From: Flammeovirgaceae bacterium UBA2786
Lineage (GTDB): Bacteria; Bacteroidota; Bacteroidia; Cytophagales; Cyclobacteriaceae
Direction of reading: 5' to 3'
DNA length: 10,507 bases
NCBI GenBank assembly: GCA_002352225.1
Contig: DEIA01000072.1
Coordinates: 8,185-18,691, forward strand
Part shown: positions 1 to 6,056 of the stretch, one piece after another
Layout: each line of letters starts with the position of its first letter
Position numbering within the stretch: position 1 is the first letter of the stretch
The notes under the pieces: generated by a model
The model's database searches: none
Told to the model about the DNA's origin: nothing
The model's input: the letters and a program-made list of their open reading frames with translations, nothing else
Position numbers and translations under genes: made by a program

Positions 1-305
1 CCCTTTAGTTGGGCAAGGTACATGAGCTGATCGCCTACTTTCATTTTTTTGTAGAGGCCACGCTCTTCCGGCAAGTAGCCAATTATGCCTACATGTTTTT
101 CCTGCAGGGGCTCACCAAAAATTTCAATGCTGCCTGTTTCGGAATTGATGATTTGATTGATAATGCGGATGAGTGTGGTTTTGCCGGCTCCGTTAGGGCC
201 CAACAAACCGTAAATAGTTTTTTCAGGAATGGTTATGCTTACCGAGTCAAGTGCTTTGTGGGTGGCGTACTGCTTGGTAACATTCCGGGCTTCGAGTGCA
301 TTCAC
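1..305 (-). CDS. ABC transporter ATP-binding protein, N-terminal part (cut by window edge)
   Basis: This is the first 101 codons of an ABC-transporter ATPase, the cytoplasmic subunit that hydrolyses ATP to drive a membrane permease. The rest lies beyond the left edge. The translation has the A-loop aromatic near residue 13 (KQYATHKAL), a Walker A P-loop GPNGAGKTT at about residues 41-49, and GYLPEERGLYKKM at about 79-91, around the Q-loop region. That last stretch is typical of NatA/ABC-2-type exporter ATPases. The substrate cannot be told. The only in-frame start before an upstream stop is GTG at 303-305 (or a weaker TTG-like codon); the ATG at 299-301 is out of frame. The gene lies 178 bp downstream of the exported toastrack protein on the same strand, so co-transcription is possible but not shown. 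Family is certain; exact start is less so. Confidence 0.93.
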   Translation of the reverse strand, partial: MNALEARNVTKQYATHKALDSVSITIPEKTIYGLLGPNGAGKTTLIRIINQIINSETGSIEIFGEPLQEKHVGIIGYLPEERGLYKKMKVGDQLMYLAQLK

Positions 306-417
306 AAATAAGGAGTTTTGTTTCTTGTTAAGGTTAGTGTTGGCGGCAACAAACTCTCTTTACTTAAAGAGCAGAAGCCTAAAATTTCAATAGTTGTATT
401 TTGCTATTTATTAGTAA

Positions 418-425
418 CAAAAATA
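418..425 (-). promoter_or_regulatory. Possible Bacteroidota -7 element upstream of the ABC ATPase
   Basis: On the minus strand these bases read TATTTTTG, a match to the Bacteroidota -7 consensus TAnnTTTG. No clear -33 TTG lies at the usual spacing, and the distance to the GTG start is over 100 nt. In AT-rich DNA such a match can occur by chance, so this is a weak candidate. The rest of the 306-483 gap holds only a small 5-bp stem (444-461). Confidence 0.22.
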
Positions 426-483
426 GAAATAGAATTACACCGAACCAGTAAATAATCTGGTAGCTGGTCTTTATTCTAAAGAC

Positions 484-1374
484 TTAATTAAGCTTTTCGC
501 GAAATACAATTTTGCCCATCGATACATTCAGATCAAACACAAGGGCATCTTTGCTGTTTTTGGTGTATGCCGCATTGGCGTATTTGTTGGGGCCAATTTT
601 ATTCAGGCTTTTTGAAAGGTTGGTGCTGCATAACCATGAGTCGGTAATGGTTACTACTACCGGTACTTCGGCATCGGGTAATTGAATAACAAGATTGCCG
701 GCACCTACGCTGCCTATTACCCGGTTATTTACAGTAGGGCGCGAGCTAAAATCCAAAAACATATTACCAAAGCCTACATCGGCCACTACCACTTTAGAGC
801 GGGCCAGATTAAGCTGCCGTACATTGAGCGAGCCCATATCTACCTTCACAAAAAAGGTATCCATATCTACTTTGTTTTGTACTCCGGTACTGTAGTTAAT
901 GTTTACATCGGCACTGGCTGTATTAATGCGAAGTTTTTGAACGGTAAGGCCGGAAAGATCAATATTTGCATTGCCCAATCCGTAATCCAGATCAAGCGTA
1001 TAAGGGGTAGTTTCAGTAAGGTATACTTTCCAGAATTTATCTGAAGGCACTTCTTCGCGGCCAAACATTTTATAGGAAATTTGCTGGCTTACTCCGCGTT
1101 TACTGTCTTGTTCTAAAGAAAGCTGAACAGCACAGGTTGTGCCTTGCATTTCGTTGCTGAAGGAGTGTGTGTACTCTTCCAGATTCTGGTTGCTGTAAAT
1201 GTTCAGAAGGTCTTGATTCTGGCTGGGGCGAATAAAGCAGTTGCCGGTTTTGGCACTTAGTTTCAGGTAAACCTGAGCGCATTGACTTGAGTTTTCTACA
1301 GAAAACTGCTTTTTAATCTGGGCGTTAACGGCCACACTACTGCCCACAAATGCCAATGCAATCAATCGCCACAT
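484..1374 (-). CDS. Exported 'toastrack' (DUF4097-like) beta-repeat protein
   Basis: This 296-residue protein of unknown function is probably secreted or periplasmic. Residues 1-18 form a short signal peptide with hydrophobic core LIALAFVGSSVAV and likely cleavage at VNA|Q. Residues about 125-235 repeat a beta-strand rung pattern: LDYGLGNANIDLSG, INTASADVNINYS, VKVDMGSLNVRQLNL, VADVGFGNMFLDFS, GSVGAGNLVIQLP. Alternating hydrophobic residues with Gly/Asn turns resemble the DUF4097/LiaF 'toastrack' folds, which occur in cell-envelope stress proteins. The N-terminal 100 residues are not recognised; mature cysteines at 32, 46, 81 and 249 could form disulfides. The frame is open to a TTG at 1408-1410, but the ATG at 1372-1374 gives the cleaner signal peptide and is preferred. 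The gene sits between the dnaJ terminator and the ABC ATPase. Domain assignment is by pattern only. Confidence 0.72.
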   Translation of the reverse strand: MWRLIALAFVGSSVAVNAQIKKQFSVENSSQCAQVYLKLSAKTGNCFIRPSQNQDLLNIYSNQNLEEYTHSFSNEMQGTTCAVQLSLEQDSKRGVSQQISYKMFGREEVPSDKFWKVYLTETTPYTLDLDYGLGNANIDLSGLTVQKLRINTASADVNINYSTGVQNKVDMDTFFVKVDMGSLNVRQLNLARSKVVVADVGFGNMFLDFSSRPTVNNRVIGSVGAGNLVIQLPDAEVPVVVTITDSWLCSTNLSKSLNKIGPNKYANAAYTKNSKDALVFDLNVSMGKIVFREKLN

Positions 1375-1451
1375 GTATCTAAATACGTGTTTGTCCAGGT
1401 TAATGTTCAATTCATTGCGGGTGAAGATGTTGGTTTTTTGATTGAAAAACC

Positions 1452-1488
1452 AAAAAAATAACCCGTAATAGGTCTTATACGGGTTATT
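1452..1488 (-). terminator. Rho-independent terminator after dnaJ
   Basis: On the minus strand, AATAACCCGTA and TACGGGTTATT form a perfect 11-bp stem (1478-1488 with 1457-1467) around a 10-nt loop, followed directly by a run of T (A tract at 1452-1456, extended by the AT end of the stem). It lies about 40 nt past the dnaJ stop and should end the adk-obg-grpE-dnaJ transcript before the toastrack gene. Confidence 0.85.
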
Positions 1489-1525
1489 GTGAAAAGGGTT
1501 ATAAAATCGGCAAAGAATTTCGGGA

Positions 1526-2641
1526 TTATCCGAAATATTCTTTCATACGGTCGAAAAAGCCTTTATCGGTGCTATCCGGGTGGGGCTGAAAGTTTGGTGA
1601 AGTGCGCAGGGCCTCCAGCTTTGCTTTTTCTTCGGACGTAAGTTTTTTGGGTGTCCACACATTGATATAAATAAGCTGATCGCCCGCCCCATAACCATTA
1701 AGATCTTTCAGTCCTTTTCCGCGCAAGCGTAATATTTTTCCACTCTGGGTTCCGGGTTCTACTTTTATGCGGGCTTTGCCTCCAATAGAGGGAACATCTA
1801 CTGAAGTACCAAGGGCTGCATCAATAAAGCTAATATGCAGATCGTAAATAAGGTCGTTGCCGTTGCGTTTCAGTTCCTTGTCTTCAGTCTCTTCAATCAG
1901 AATGAGTAAGTCGCCCGGAATACCTCCGCCCGGTGCTTCGTTTCCTTTGCCCGACATGGAGAGTTGCATGCCTTCGCTAACTCCGGCAGGAATTTTTACA
2001 GAAAGCACGTCTTCTTTCGAAATCAAGCCTGAGCTATCCACACCAGAAGGTCGTTTATCTATAAGTTGCCCCGCTCCATTACAAGTTGAGCAGGCTGTGG
2101 TTGATACCATCTGGCCTAACATGGTGTTTACTACTTTACGTACTTGCCCGGTACCTCCGCAGGCTGTACAATTTTTAAACGTAACACCTTCTGCCCGTAC
2201 CAGTCTGTTTACTTTGATTTTTTTCTCAACCCCATTGGCAATTTCTACCAATGAAAGCTTGAGTTTAATACGCAGGTTTGAGCCTTTGCGTTGACGGGTT
2301 CGGGTACCACCGCCTCCACCAAAAAAACTATCGAACGGACTTCCGCCACCAAAAATATCTCCGAACTGGCTAAAGATGTCTTCCATATTCATCTCCTGCC
2401 CTCTGAAACCGCCAGCTCCTGGCCGCTGGTGCCCGAAGCGGTCGTATTGTGCCCGTTTTTCACTATCGCTCAGCACCTCGTAGGCTTCAGCTGCTTCTTT
2501 AAATTTTTCTTCGGCCTCTTTGTTGCCCTGATTTTTATCAGGGTGAAACTGAATGGCAACTTTCCGGTAAGCTTTTTTTATTTCTTCCGGAGTGGCACTT
2601 TTGGTTACACCCAGTATTTCGTAGTAATCGCGTTTAGACAT
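1526..2641 (-). CDS. dnaJ: Chaperone protein DnaJ (Hsp40), one-zinc-site variant
   Basis: This is the J-domain co-chaperone that stimulates the DnaK ATPase and delivers unfolded substrates. Of 371 residues, 5-70 are the J domain with HPD at 33-35, about 73-115 are the Gly/Phe-rich linker, and about 125-345 are the two C-terminal beta-barrel domains with the cysteine-rich insert. Standard DnaJ has four CxxCxGxG motifs. Here only CTACGGTG (158-165) and CSTCNGAG (184-191) remain. By spacing and flanks (VVNTMLGQM between them) these are motifs II and III, which bind zinc site 2. Motif I is missing before residue 158, and motif IV is replaced by a cysteine-free stretch at about 194-210. The paired loss suggests a functional lineage variant rather than decay; the remainder is intact. 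The gene starts 39 nt after grpE and ends before a strong terminator. No CIRCE operator is visible. Confidence 0.97.
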   Translation of the reverse strand: MSKRDYYEILGVTKSATPEEIKKAYRKVAIQFHPDKNQGNKEAEEKFKEAAEAYEVLSDSEKRAQYDRFGHQRPGAGGFRGQEMNMEDIFSQFGDIFGGGSPFDSFFGGGGGTRTRQRKGSNLRIKLKLSLVEIANGVEKKIKVNRLVRAEGVTFKNCTACGGTGQVRKVVNTMLGQMVSTTACSTCNGAGQLIDKRPSGVDSSGLISKEDVLSVKIPAGVSEGMQLSMSGKGNEAPGGGIPGDLLILIEETEDKELKRNGNDLIYDLHISFIDAALGTSVDVPSIGGKARIKVEPGTQSGKILRLRGKGLKDLNGYGAGDQLIYINVWTPKKLTSEEKAKLEALRTSPNFQPHPDSTDKGFFDRMKEYFG

Positions 2642-2680
2642 TAGAAGTTGGAGGTTAGATGGTAAAAGGTTGTAGTTGTA

Positions 2681-3241
2681 TTAACTTCCCACAACTACTT
2701 TGGCAAAACGAATTACTTTATCATGAAGTAGGTACCCTTTTTCAACAGTATCCATAATTTTTCCTTTCAATTTTTCTTCTGGTGCCGGTACTTGTGTTAT
2801 GGCTTCGTGCAGGTCGGTATCGAAAGCACTACCAACAGAGGTGTCTATTGATTTTAAGCCATACAAGTCTAATGTTTTCTTAAACTTGTTTTGAATAAGC
2901 ACAAAACCTTCGGCTTCTTTATCGGTACGATCTTTAAATGATTTTTCAGCGCGTTCAAAATCATCGGCTACTGGTAACAGGGCTTTTAGCAATTGCTCGT
3001 TTGCCGATTGAACCAGCTCCAGTTTTTCTTTTGCTGATCTGCGTCTGAAGTTGTCAAATTCGGCATATAAACGCACATATTTATCCTTAGCCTCTGCCAA
3101 TTCGTCCTGTAATTTTTTGAGCGGATCAATTTCTTCTTTGGCAGGAGTTTCTGAAGGCTCTTCCGATTGCCCTTTAGGGATTTCGGTGTTCAATTCATCG
3201 TGTTTTTCGAGTTCCTGCTCGGGTTGAGTATGATTTTCCAT
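2681..3241 (-). CDS. grpE: Nucleotide exchange factor GrpE
   Basis: GrpE is the homodimeric cofactor that releases ADP from DnaK, acting with DnaJ encoded next to it. The 186-residue protein has an acidic, Glu/Pro-rich, disordered N-terminus (1-38) and a long helical coiled-coil region (about 40-130) with YAEFDNFRRR at 59-68. The C-terminal beta domain carries DLHEAI at 143-148 and the signature VEKGYLLHDKVIRFAKVVV at about 166-184. The frame is open up to a TTG overlapping the obg stop, which would add 25 residues unlike GrpE. The ATG at 3239-3241, starting MENHTQPEQ, fits the family and is chosen. It lies 71 nt downstream of obg and 39 nt upstream of dnaJ on the same strand. No clear -33/-7 promoter or heat-shock operator is seen in the gap, so it is probably read through from upstream. 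Confidence 0.97.
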   Translation of the reverse strand: MENHTQPEQELEKHDELNTEIPKGQSEEPSETPAKEEIDPLKKLQDELAEAKDKYVRLYAEFDNFRRRSAKEKLELVQSANEQLLKALLPVADDFERAEKSFKDRTDKEAEGFVLIQNKFKKTLDLYGLKSIDTSVGSAFDTDLHEAITQVPAPEEKLKGKIMDTVEKGYLLHDKVIRFAKVVVGS

Positions 3242-3312
3242 TAGTTCGCTTTTATGGGCAGCAAAAATGACAAGAATTTTGCCAATAGCAGAATGTTGAC
3301 AAGATGTCTGCC

Positions 3313-4302
3313 TCAATGCAGGGCCCGCCAGATTATATCCTTCAGTTCGGTAATGCCTTGATTGGTTATGGATGAAATGAAAACAGAGGGGAGTTCGGTT
3401 GGAATTTCTTTCTGAAGTTCGGTTTTCAGTTCATCGTCCAGCATATCGCTTTTTGTTACAGCCAGAATTCTTTTCTTATCGAGCAATTCAGGGTTATACT
3501 TCCGTAGTTCATTTAACAGAATTTCATATTCATCGGCAATATTTTTAGAATCGGCCGGAATAAGAAATAATAATAAGGAGTTGCGCTCAATGTGTTTAAG
3601 AAACCGGATGCCAAGCCCTCTTCCTTCAGCGGCACCTTCAATAATTCCAGGAATATCAGCCATTACAAACGAACGGTCATCGCGATATTTTACAACACCC
3701 AAATTGGGAGTTAGTGTGGTAAAAGCATAGTCGGCAATTTTTGGTTTGGCTGCCGACACTACTGATAACAAAGTAGATTTACCGGCATTTGGAAAACCAA
3801 CTAACCCAACATCGGCCAGCAATTTCAATTCCAGTACAATCCACTCTTCAATACCGGCCTCGCCTGGTTGTGCATGTTGTGGAGCCTGATTGGTGGAGGT
3901 TGCAAAAAATGAATTGCCTTTGCCACCCCGGCCACCCGGAGTAAGAATAATTTCCTGGCCGTCTTCATTTATTTCGCAAACCACTTCATTGGTGTCGGCC
4001 CTGAGGGCAACCGTGCCTAAGGGAACTTCGATCACTTCATCTTTACCGAATGAGCCAGTGCGGTTTTGTGCTTCACCGGCTTTACCGTTTTCGGCATGTA
4101 TGTGTTTGCGATATTTTAAATGGAGCAATGTCCATAACTGTGCATTACCCCGTAAAATCACATGCCCTCCTCGGCCGCCATCGCCCCCATCGGGGCCACC
4201 TTTTTCTACAAATTTTTCTCTATGAAAATGTAAGCAACCCGCTCCGCCATTGCCTGAACGCGCGTTAAATTTTACATAATCGATGAAGTTAGGTGCGGAC
4301 AT
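3313..4302 (-). CDS. obg: GTPase Obg/CgtA (short form)
   Basis: Obg is an essential GTPase associated with the large ribosomal subunit and linked to ribosome maturation and stress control. In this 329-residue protein the N-terminal glycine-rich Obg fold spans about 1-158, with GGPDGGDGGRGG at 35-46 and TPGGRGGKGN at 121-130. The G domain follows: G1 GFPNAGKST at 169-177, switch I around TTLTPN (195-200), G3 DIPG at 216-219 with the conserved EGAAEGRGLG, G4 TKSD at 283-286, and G5 SSI at 310-312. It ends just after the G domain with no OCT extension, the compact form I associate with Bacteroidota. An in-frame TTG lies four codons upstream, but the ATG at 4300-4302 (MSAPNFIDYVKF) matches family starts. 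It follows adk by 69 nt across a region of repeated TTGACA half-sites. Confidence 0.97.
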   Translation of the reverse strand: MSAPNFIDYVKFNARSGNGGAGCLHFHREKFVEKGGPDGGDGGRGGHVILRGNAQLWTLLHLKYRKHIHAENGKAGEAQNRTGSFGKDEVIEVPLGTVALRADTNEVVCEINEDGQEIILTPGGRGGKGNSFFATSTNQAPQHAQPGEAGIEEWIVLELKLLADVGLVGFPNAGKSTLLSVVSAAKPKIADYAFTTLTPNLGVVKYRDDRSFVMADIPGIIEGAAEGRGLGIRFLKHIERNSLLLFLIPADSKNIADEYEILLNELRKYNPELLDKKRILAVTKSDMLDDELKTELQKEIPTELPSVFISSITNQGITELKDIIWRALH

Positions 4303-4321
4303 GTTTTTATTCAATTGAAAA

Positions 4322-4367
4322 TTGACAATCGCTAAATTGACATTCTATTGTCAAAGCAATTTGTCAA
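4322..4367. repeat. Dyad of four TTGACA/TGTCAA half-sites between adk and obg
   Basis: Two direct TTGACA copies (4322-4327, 4337-4342) are followed by two inverted TGTCAA copies (4349-4354, 4362-4367), with spacers of 9, 6 and 7 nt. The inner pair forms an 18-bp dyad. The array fills most of the gap upstream of obg, starting 19 nt from its ATG. It could be an operator for a dimeric or tetrameric regulator, or an RNA hairpin in the adk-obg transcript. The TTGACA boxes look like sigma-70 -35 elements, but Bacteroidota use a different promoter code, so I do not call promoters. The structure is directly visible; the function is unknown. Confidence 0.5.
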
Positions 4368-4371
4368 CTGG

Positions 4372-4938
4372 TTACTTGTTAATCAGGATGCAGATGTTCT
4401 TAAAAATATCCTCAATGTTTCCAACACCTTCCACCGTATTTAACCGGCCTTGCTTTTCGTAATGGGGTAACACATGTATAGTTTTTGTAAAATATTCTGT
4501 AATTCGTTTGTTCAGTTTTTCTTCTTCATCATCGGCCCGGTTTTCTATGGTTCTGCGTTTGGCTATACGGGTGCGCACTTCTTCTTCAGTAACGTTTAGC
4601 GCAATAACATGATGAATGGCCGAACCATTTGCCTTCATAAAAGCATCTAATGCTTCGGCTTGTGGCACGGTACGTGGAAATCCGTCAAACAAAAAACCTT
4701 TGGCTTGGGGGTTTTTATCTAACTCTTCTTTAAGCATGGCAATGGTTATTTCATCGGGTACCAGCGCACCGCTATTCATAATTTCTTTTACCCGTTTACC
4801 CAATGGGGTATCATTTTTGGTGTGCCAGCGAAACAAATCGCCTGTGCTAATGTGTACAAAGCCATACTTCTGAATAAGTTTTTCACTTTGTGTGCCTTTG
4901 CCGGCCCCGGGTGGGCCAAAGAGAACAAGGTTGATCAT
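4372..4938 (-). CDS. adk: Adenylate kinase, short type
   Basis: This cytoplasmic enzyme interconverts ATP + AMP and 2 ADP. The 188-residue protein has the P-loop GPPGAGKGT at 8-16, the AMP-binding segment HISTGDLFR at 29-37 and the signature FDGFPRT at 84-90. The short lid segment KRRTIENRADDEEE (127-140) supplies arginines from R134 onward, and R145 follows in KRITEY. Length and missing zinc lid match the short bacterial form. One small oddity is that the glycine usual in the (S/T)GR-x-DD lid motif is Asn133 here. The start is ATG at 4936-4938. The gene lies between hpt and obg on the same strand, but an AT-rich terminator just upstream leaves only about 18 nt for a promoter of its own. It therefore probably depends on read-through from hpt or on a promoter inside hpt. 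Confidence 0.97.
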   Translation of the reverse strand: MINLVLFGPPGAGKGTQSEKLIQKYGFVHISTGDLFRWHTKNDTPLGKRVKEIMNSGALVPDEITIAMLKEELDKNPQAKGFLFDGFPRTVPQAEALDAFMKANGSAIHHVIALNVTEEEVRTRIAKRRTIENRADDEEEKLNKRITEYFTKTIHVLPHYEKQGRLNTVEGVGNIEDIFKNICILINK

Positions 4939-4956
4939 GCAGGTTAAAAGTTAGGT

Positions 4957-4995
4957 AAAAAAAGAATTGCAAGATAGGTACCTGTTTTGCAATTC
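4957..4995 (-). terminator. AT-rich Rho-independent terminator between hpt and adk
   Basis: Minus strand: GAATTGCAA (4987-4995) pairs perfectly with TTGCAATTC (4964-4972) across a 14-nt loop, followed at once by seven T (A tract 4957-4963). It sits 13 nt after the hpt stop and 18 nt before the adk start. The stem is only 9 bp and AT-rich, so termination is probably partial. Flanking TTAGGT (4951-4956) and ACCTAA (5000-5005) could lengthen the stem at the cost of the T tract. Confidence 0.68.
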
Positions 4996-5008
4996 GCTAA
5001 CCTAATTT

Positions 5009-5554
5009 TTAGGGATTTGCTGATGCATTTTCAGCAAGTTTGTACAGGTCTTTGTAATTGCGCCCCAACCCATCATAATCTAATCCATAACCCAGAACAA
5101 ACTCCATCTCTAAATCGAAGCCTACGTATTTTACATCTACTTTTTTTTCGCGGGCTGGTTTTTTTCGTAGTAAGGTTACGGCTTCAACGGATTTAGCGCC
5201 AAGGGCACGTAGTTCTTCAATTATTTTTTCAAGTGTAAGGCCCGTATCAACGATATCTTCTACTATAATAATATGTTGATTGAACAGGCTTTCATCATGC
5301 CCGATAAGGGTTTTTAGTTGACCTGTGGAAGACGTACCCGAGTAAGATGAAGTTTTTACAAACGAAACCCGGCACGGAACCTTTATTTCTTTTAACAGAT
5401 CAGCTGCAAACATAAAAGATCCATTAAGAATAGGTAAAAACATGGGCGTTTTACCTTTATAATCGTGATTGATCTGGGTGGCTAATGCATGCACTTTTTC
5501 AGCGAGTGCAGGGGCTGTAATAAATTTTTTAAACTCAAGGTCTTGTACCTTCAT
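5009..5554 (-). CDS. hpt: Hypoxanthine (guanine) phosphoribosyltransferase
   Basis: This cytoplasmic purine-salvage enzyme joins hypoxanthine or guanine to PRPP, giving IMP or GMP plus pyrophosphate. The 181-residue protein has the type I PRTase fold: PILNGSFMFAADL at 41-53, the flexible-loop segment SSYSGT at 69-74, the PRPP-binding motif VEDIVDTGLT at 98-107, and the HGPRT C-terminal FVLGYGLDYDGLGRN at 152-166 with the base-binding aromatic region. Length is normal for the family. The ATG at 5552-5554 is about a dozen nt from the inferred transcription start, so the leader is very short. It has its own promoter at the divergent region with the 64-residue gene and is followed by a weak terminator before adk. 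Confidence 0.96.
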   Translation of the reverse strand: MKVQDLEFKKFITAPALAEKVHALATQINHDYKGKTPMFLPILNGSFMFAADLLKEIKVPCRVSFVKTSSYSGTSSTGQLKTLIGHDESLFNQHIIIVEDIVDTGLTLEKIIEELRALGAKSVEAVTLLRKKPAREKKVDVKYVGFDLEMEFVLGYGLDYDGLGRNYKDLYKLAENASANP

Positions 5555-5558
5555 AGAA

Positions 5559-5570
5559 CGCTATATAGCG
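5559..5570. promoter_or_regulatory. Perfect 12-bp palindrome at the hpt transcription start
   Basis: CGCTATATAGCG is a perfect palindrome lying between the hpt -7 element (ending 5573) and the hpt ATG (5554), where the transcript is expected to begin. The position suits a repressor operator, but no regulator is encoded nearby and chance is possible. Confidence 0.4.
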
Positions 5571-5572
5571 TG

Positions 5573-5580
5573 CAAAGATA
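5573..5580 (-). promoter_or_regulatory. hpt promoter, -7 element
   Basis: The minus strand reads TATCTTTG followed by CA, a full match to the Bacteroidota TAnnTTTG box. It is 18 nt upstream of the hpt ATG, so the leader would be only about 10-13 nt. No good -33 TTG is visible at 19-21 nt upstream. Confidence 0.65.
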
Positions 5581-5683
5581 CAAGTTTGTAGAATGAAATA
5601 TGATGAAAAAGGATATTTCAATTAACAGGATAACACTTTGAGCCTTTACTTTTTTACAATTATCCAATGCTATTTTGTAAGTT

Positions 5684-5691
5684 TACTTTTG
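5684..5691 (+). promoter_or_regulatory. -7 element for the 64-residue protein gene
   Basis: TACTTTTG matches TAnnTTTG. It lies 47 nt upstream of the ATG at 5739 and downstream of an in-frame ATG at 5667, which argues that translation begins at 5739. It diverges from the hpt promoter about 100 bp away. The -33 region is not convincing. Confidence 0.5.
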
Positions 5692-5738
5692 CGAATAATT
5701 CTGTTTACAAGAGGCAAACAATCAACTCGAATATTCAA

Positions 5739-5933
5739 ATGACCGAGCGCGAACTTATTAAACTGGAGGCCACCATCCGGAAAAAGATGGAGGAGATCAA
5801 AAATCAAAAAGTAAGCTTAAAAGATTCAGGTGTTGGAAGTCTTATGAACATGCTTAAAAAAACAGACGAAGCCGCTTACGAAAAAATTATGCCGCAGTAT
5901 AAGGAAATGATGAAGTACAATATTTTTAAATAA
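5739..5933 (+). CDS. Small conserved-looking helical protein, function unknown
   Basis: This 64-residue cytoplasmic protein has no recognised family. It is rich in Lys/Glu and reads as two helical parts: a charged amphipathic N-terminal helix (about 2-25, TERELIKLEATIRKKMEEIK) and a C-terminal helix with Met and Tyr (about 36-62, including AAYEKIMPQYKEMMKYNIF). A Gly/Ser break (KDSGVGSL) lies between them. There is no signal peptide, membrane segment or cysteine. The frame is open to an ATG at 5667, but those 24 extra residues overlap the -7 element, so the ATG at 5739 is preferred. The gene is divergent from hpt and 123 bp before the SRPBCC gene on the same strand. Balanced composition and its own promoter suggest it is real. 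Confidence 0.7.
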   Translation: MTERELIKLEATIRKKMEEIKNQKVSLKDSGVGSLMNMLKKTDEAAYEKIMPQYKEMMKYNIFK

Positions 5934-5995
5934 GGAAAATACACCTGTTTAAGCCCAAACCCTCCAGCAGAATGTTTCGTTAAGTAGGGCAGACT

Positions 5996-6030
5996 GATTT
6001 ACCAAAAAAAGCCAACGCAATTGGTAAATC
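5996..6030. repeat. 10-bp perfect inverted repeat upstream of the SRPBCC gene
   Basis: GATTTACCAA (5996-6005) and TTGGTAAATC (6021-6030) are exact inverted copies around a 15-nt spacer, ending 26 nt before the next ATG. No T tract follows on either strand, so it is not a standard terminator. It could be an operator dyad or a leader hairpin. Confidence 0.45.
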
Positions 6031-6056
6031 GATAACATCGTATAAACATTACAGAA

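Noticed and set aside
444..461. Hairpin ACCAG / CTGGT after the toastrack gene as a terminator
   Set aside because: The stem is only 5 bp with an 8-nt loop and there is no adjacent T tract.
682..1044. Open frame on the plus strand opposite the toastrack gene
   Set aside because: It is antisense to a gene with a signal peptide and clear beta-repeat pattern; its own translation shows no domain or family resemblance.
1432..1451. Second small hairpin (GGTTTTT / AAAAACC) next to the dnaJ terminator
   Set aside because: The stem is mostly A-T pairs made from the terminator's T-rich flank; it needs no separate function.
3242..3312. CIRCE/HrcA heat-shock operator upstream of grpE
   Set aside because: I looked for TTAGCACTC-N9-GAGTGCTAA here and upstream of dnaJ and found no match.
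3242..3316. Longer GrpE start (TTG overlapping the obg stop)
   Set aside because: The added 25 residues are unlike GrpE N-termini and the codon is TTG; the ATG at 3239-3241 gives a standard acidic GrpE start.
5593..5625. Tiny plus-strand frame (ATG to TAA, 10 codons) in the hpt intergenic region
   Set aside because: It is too short, overlaps no signal, and lies upstream of the -7 element for the downstream gene.
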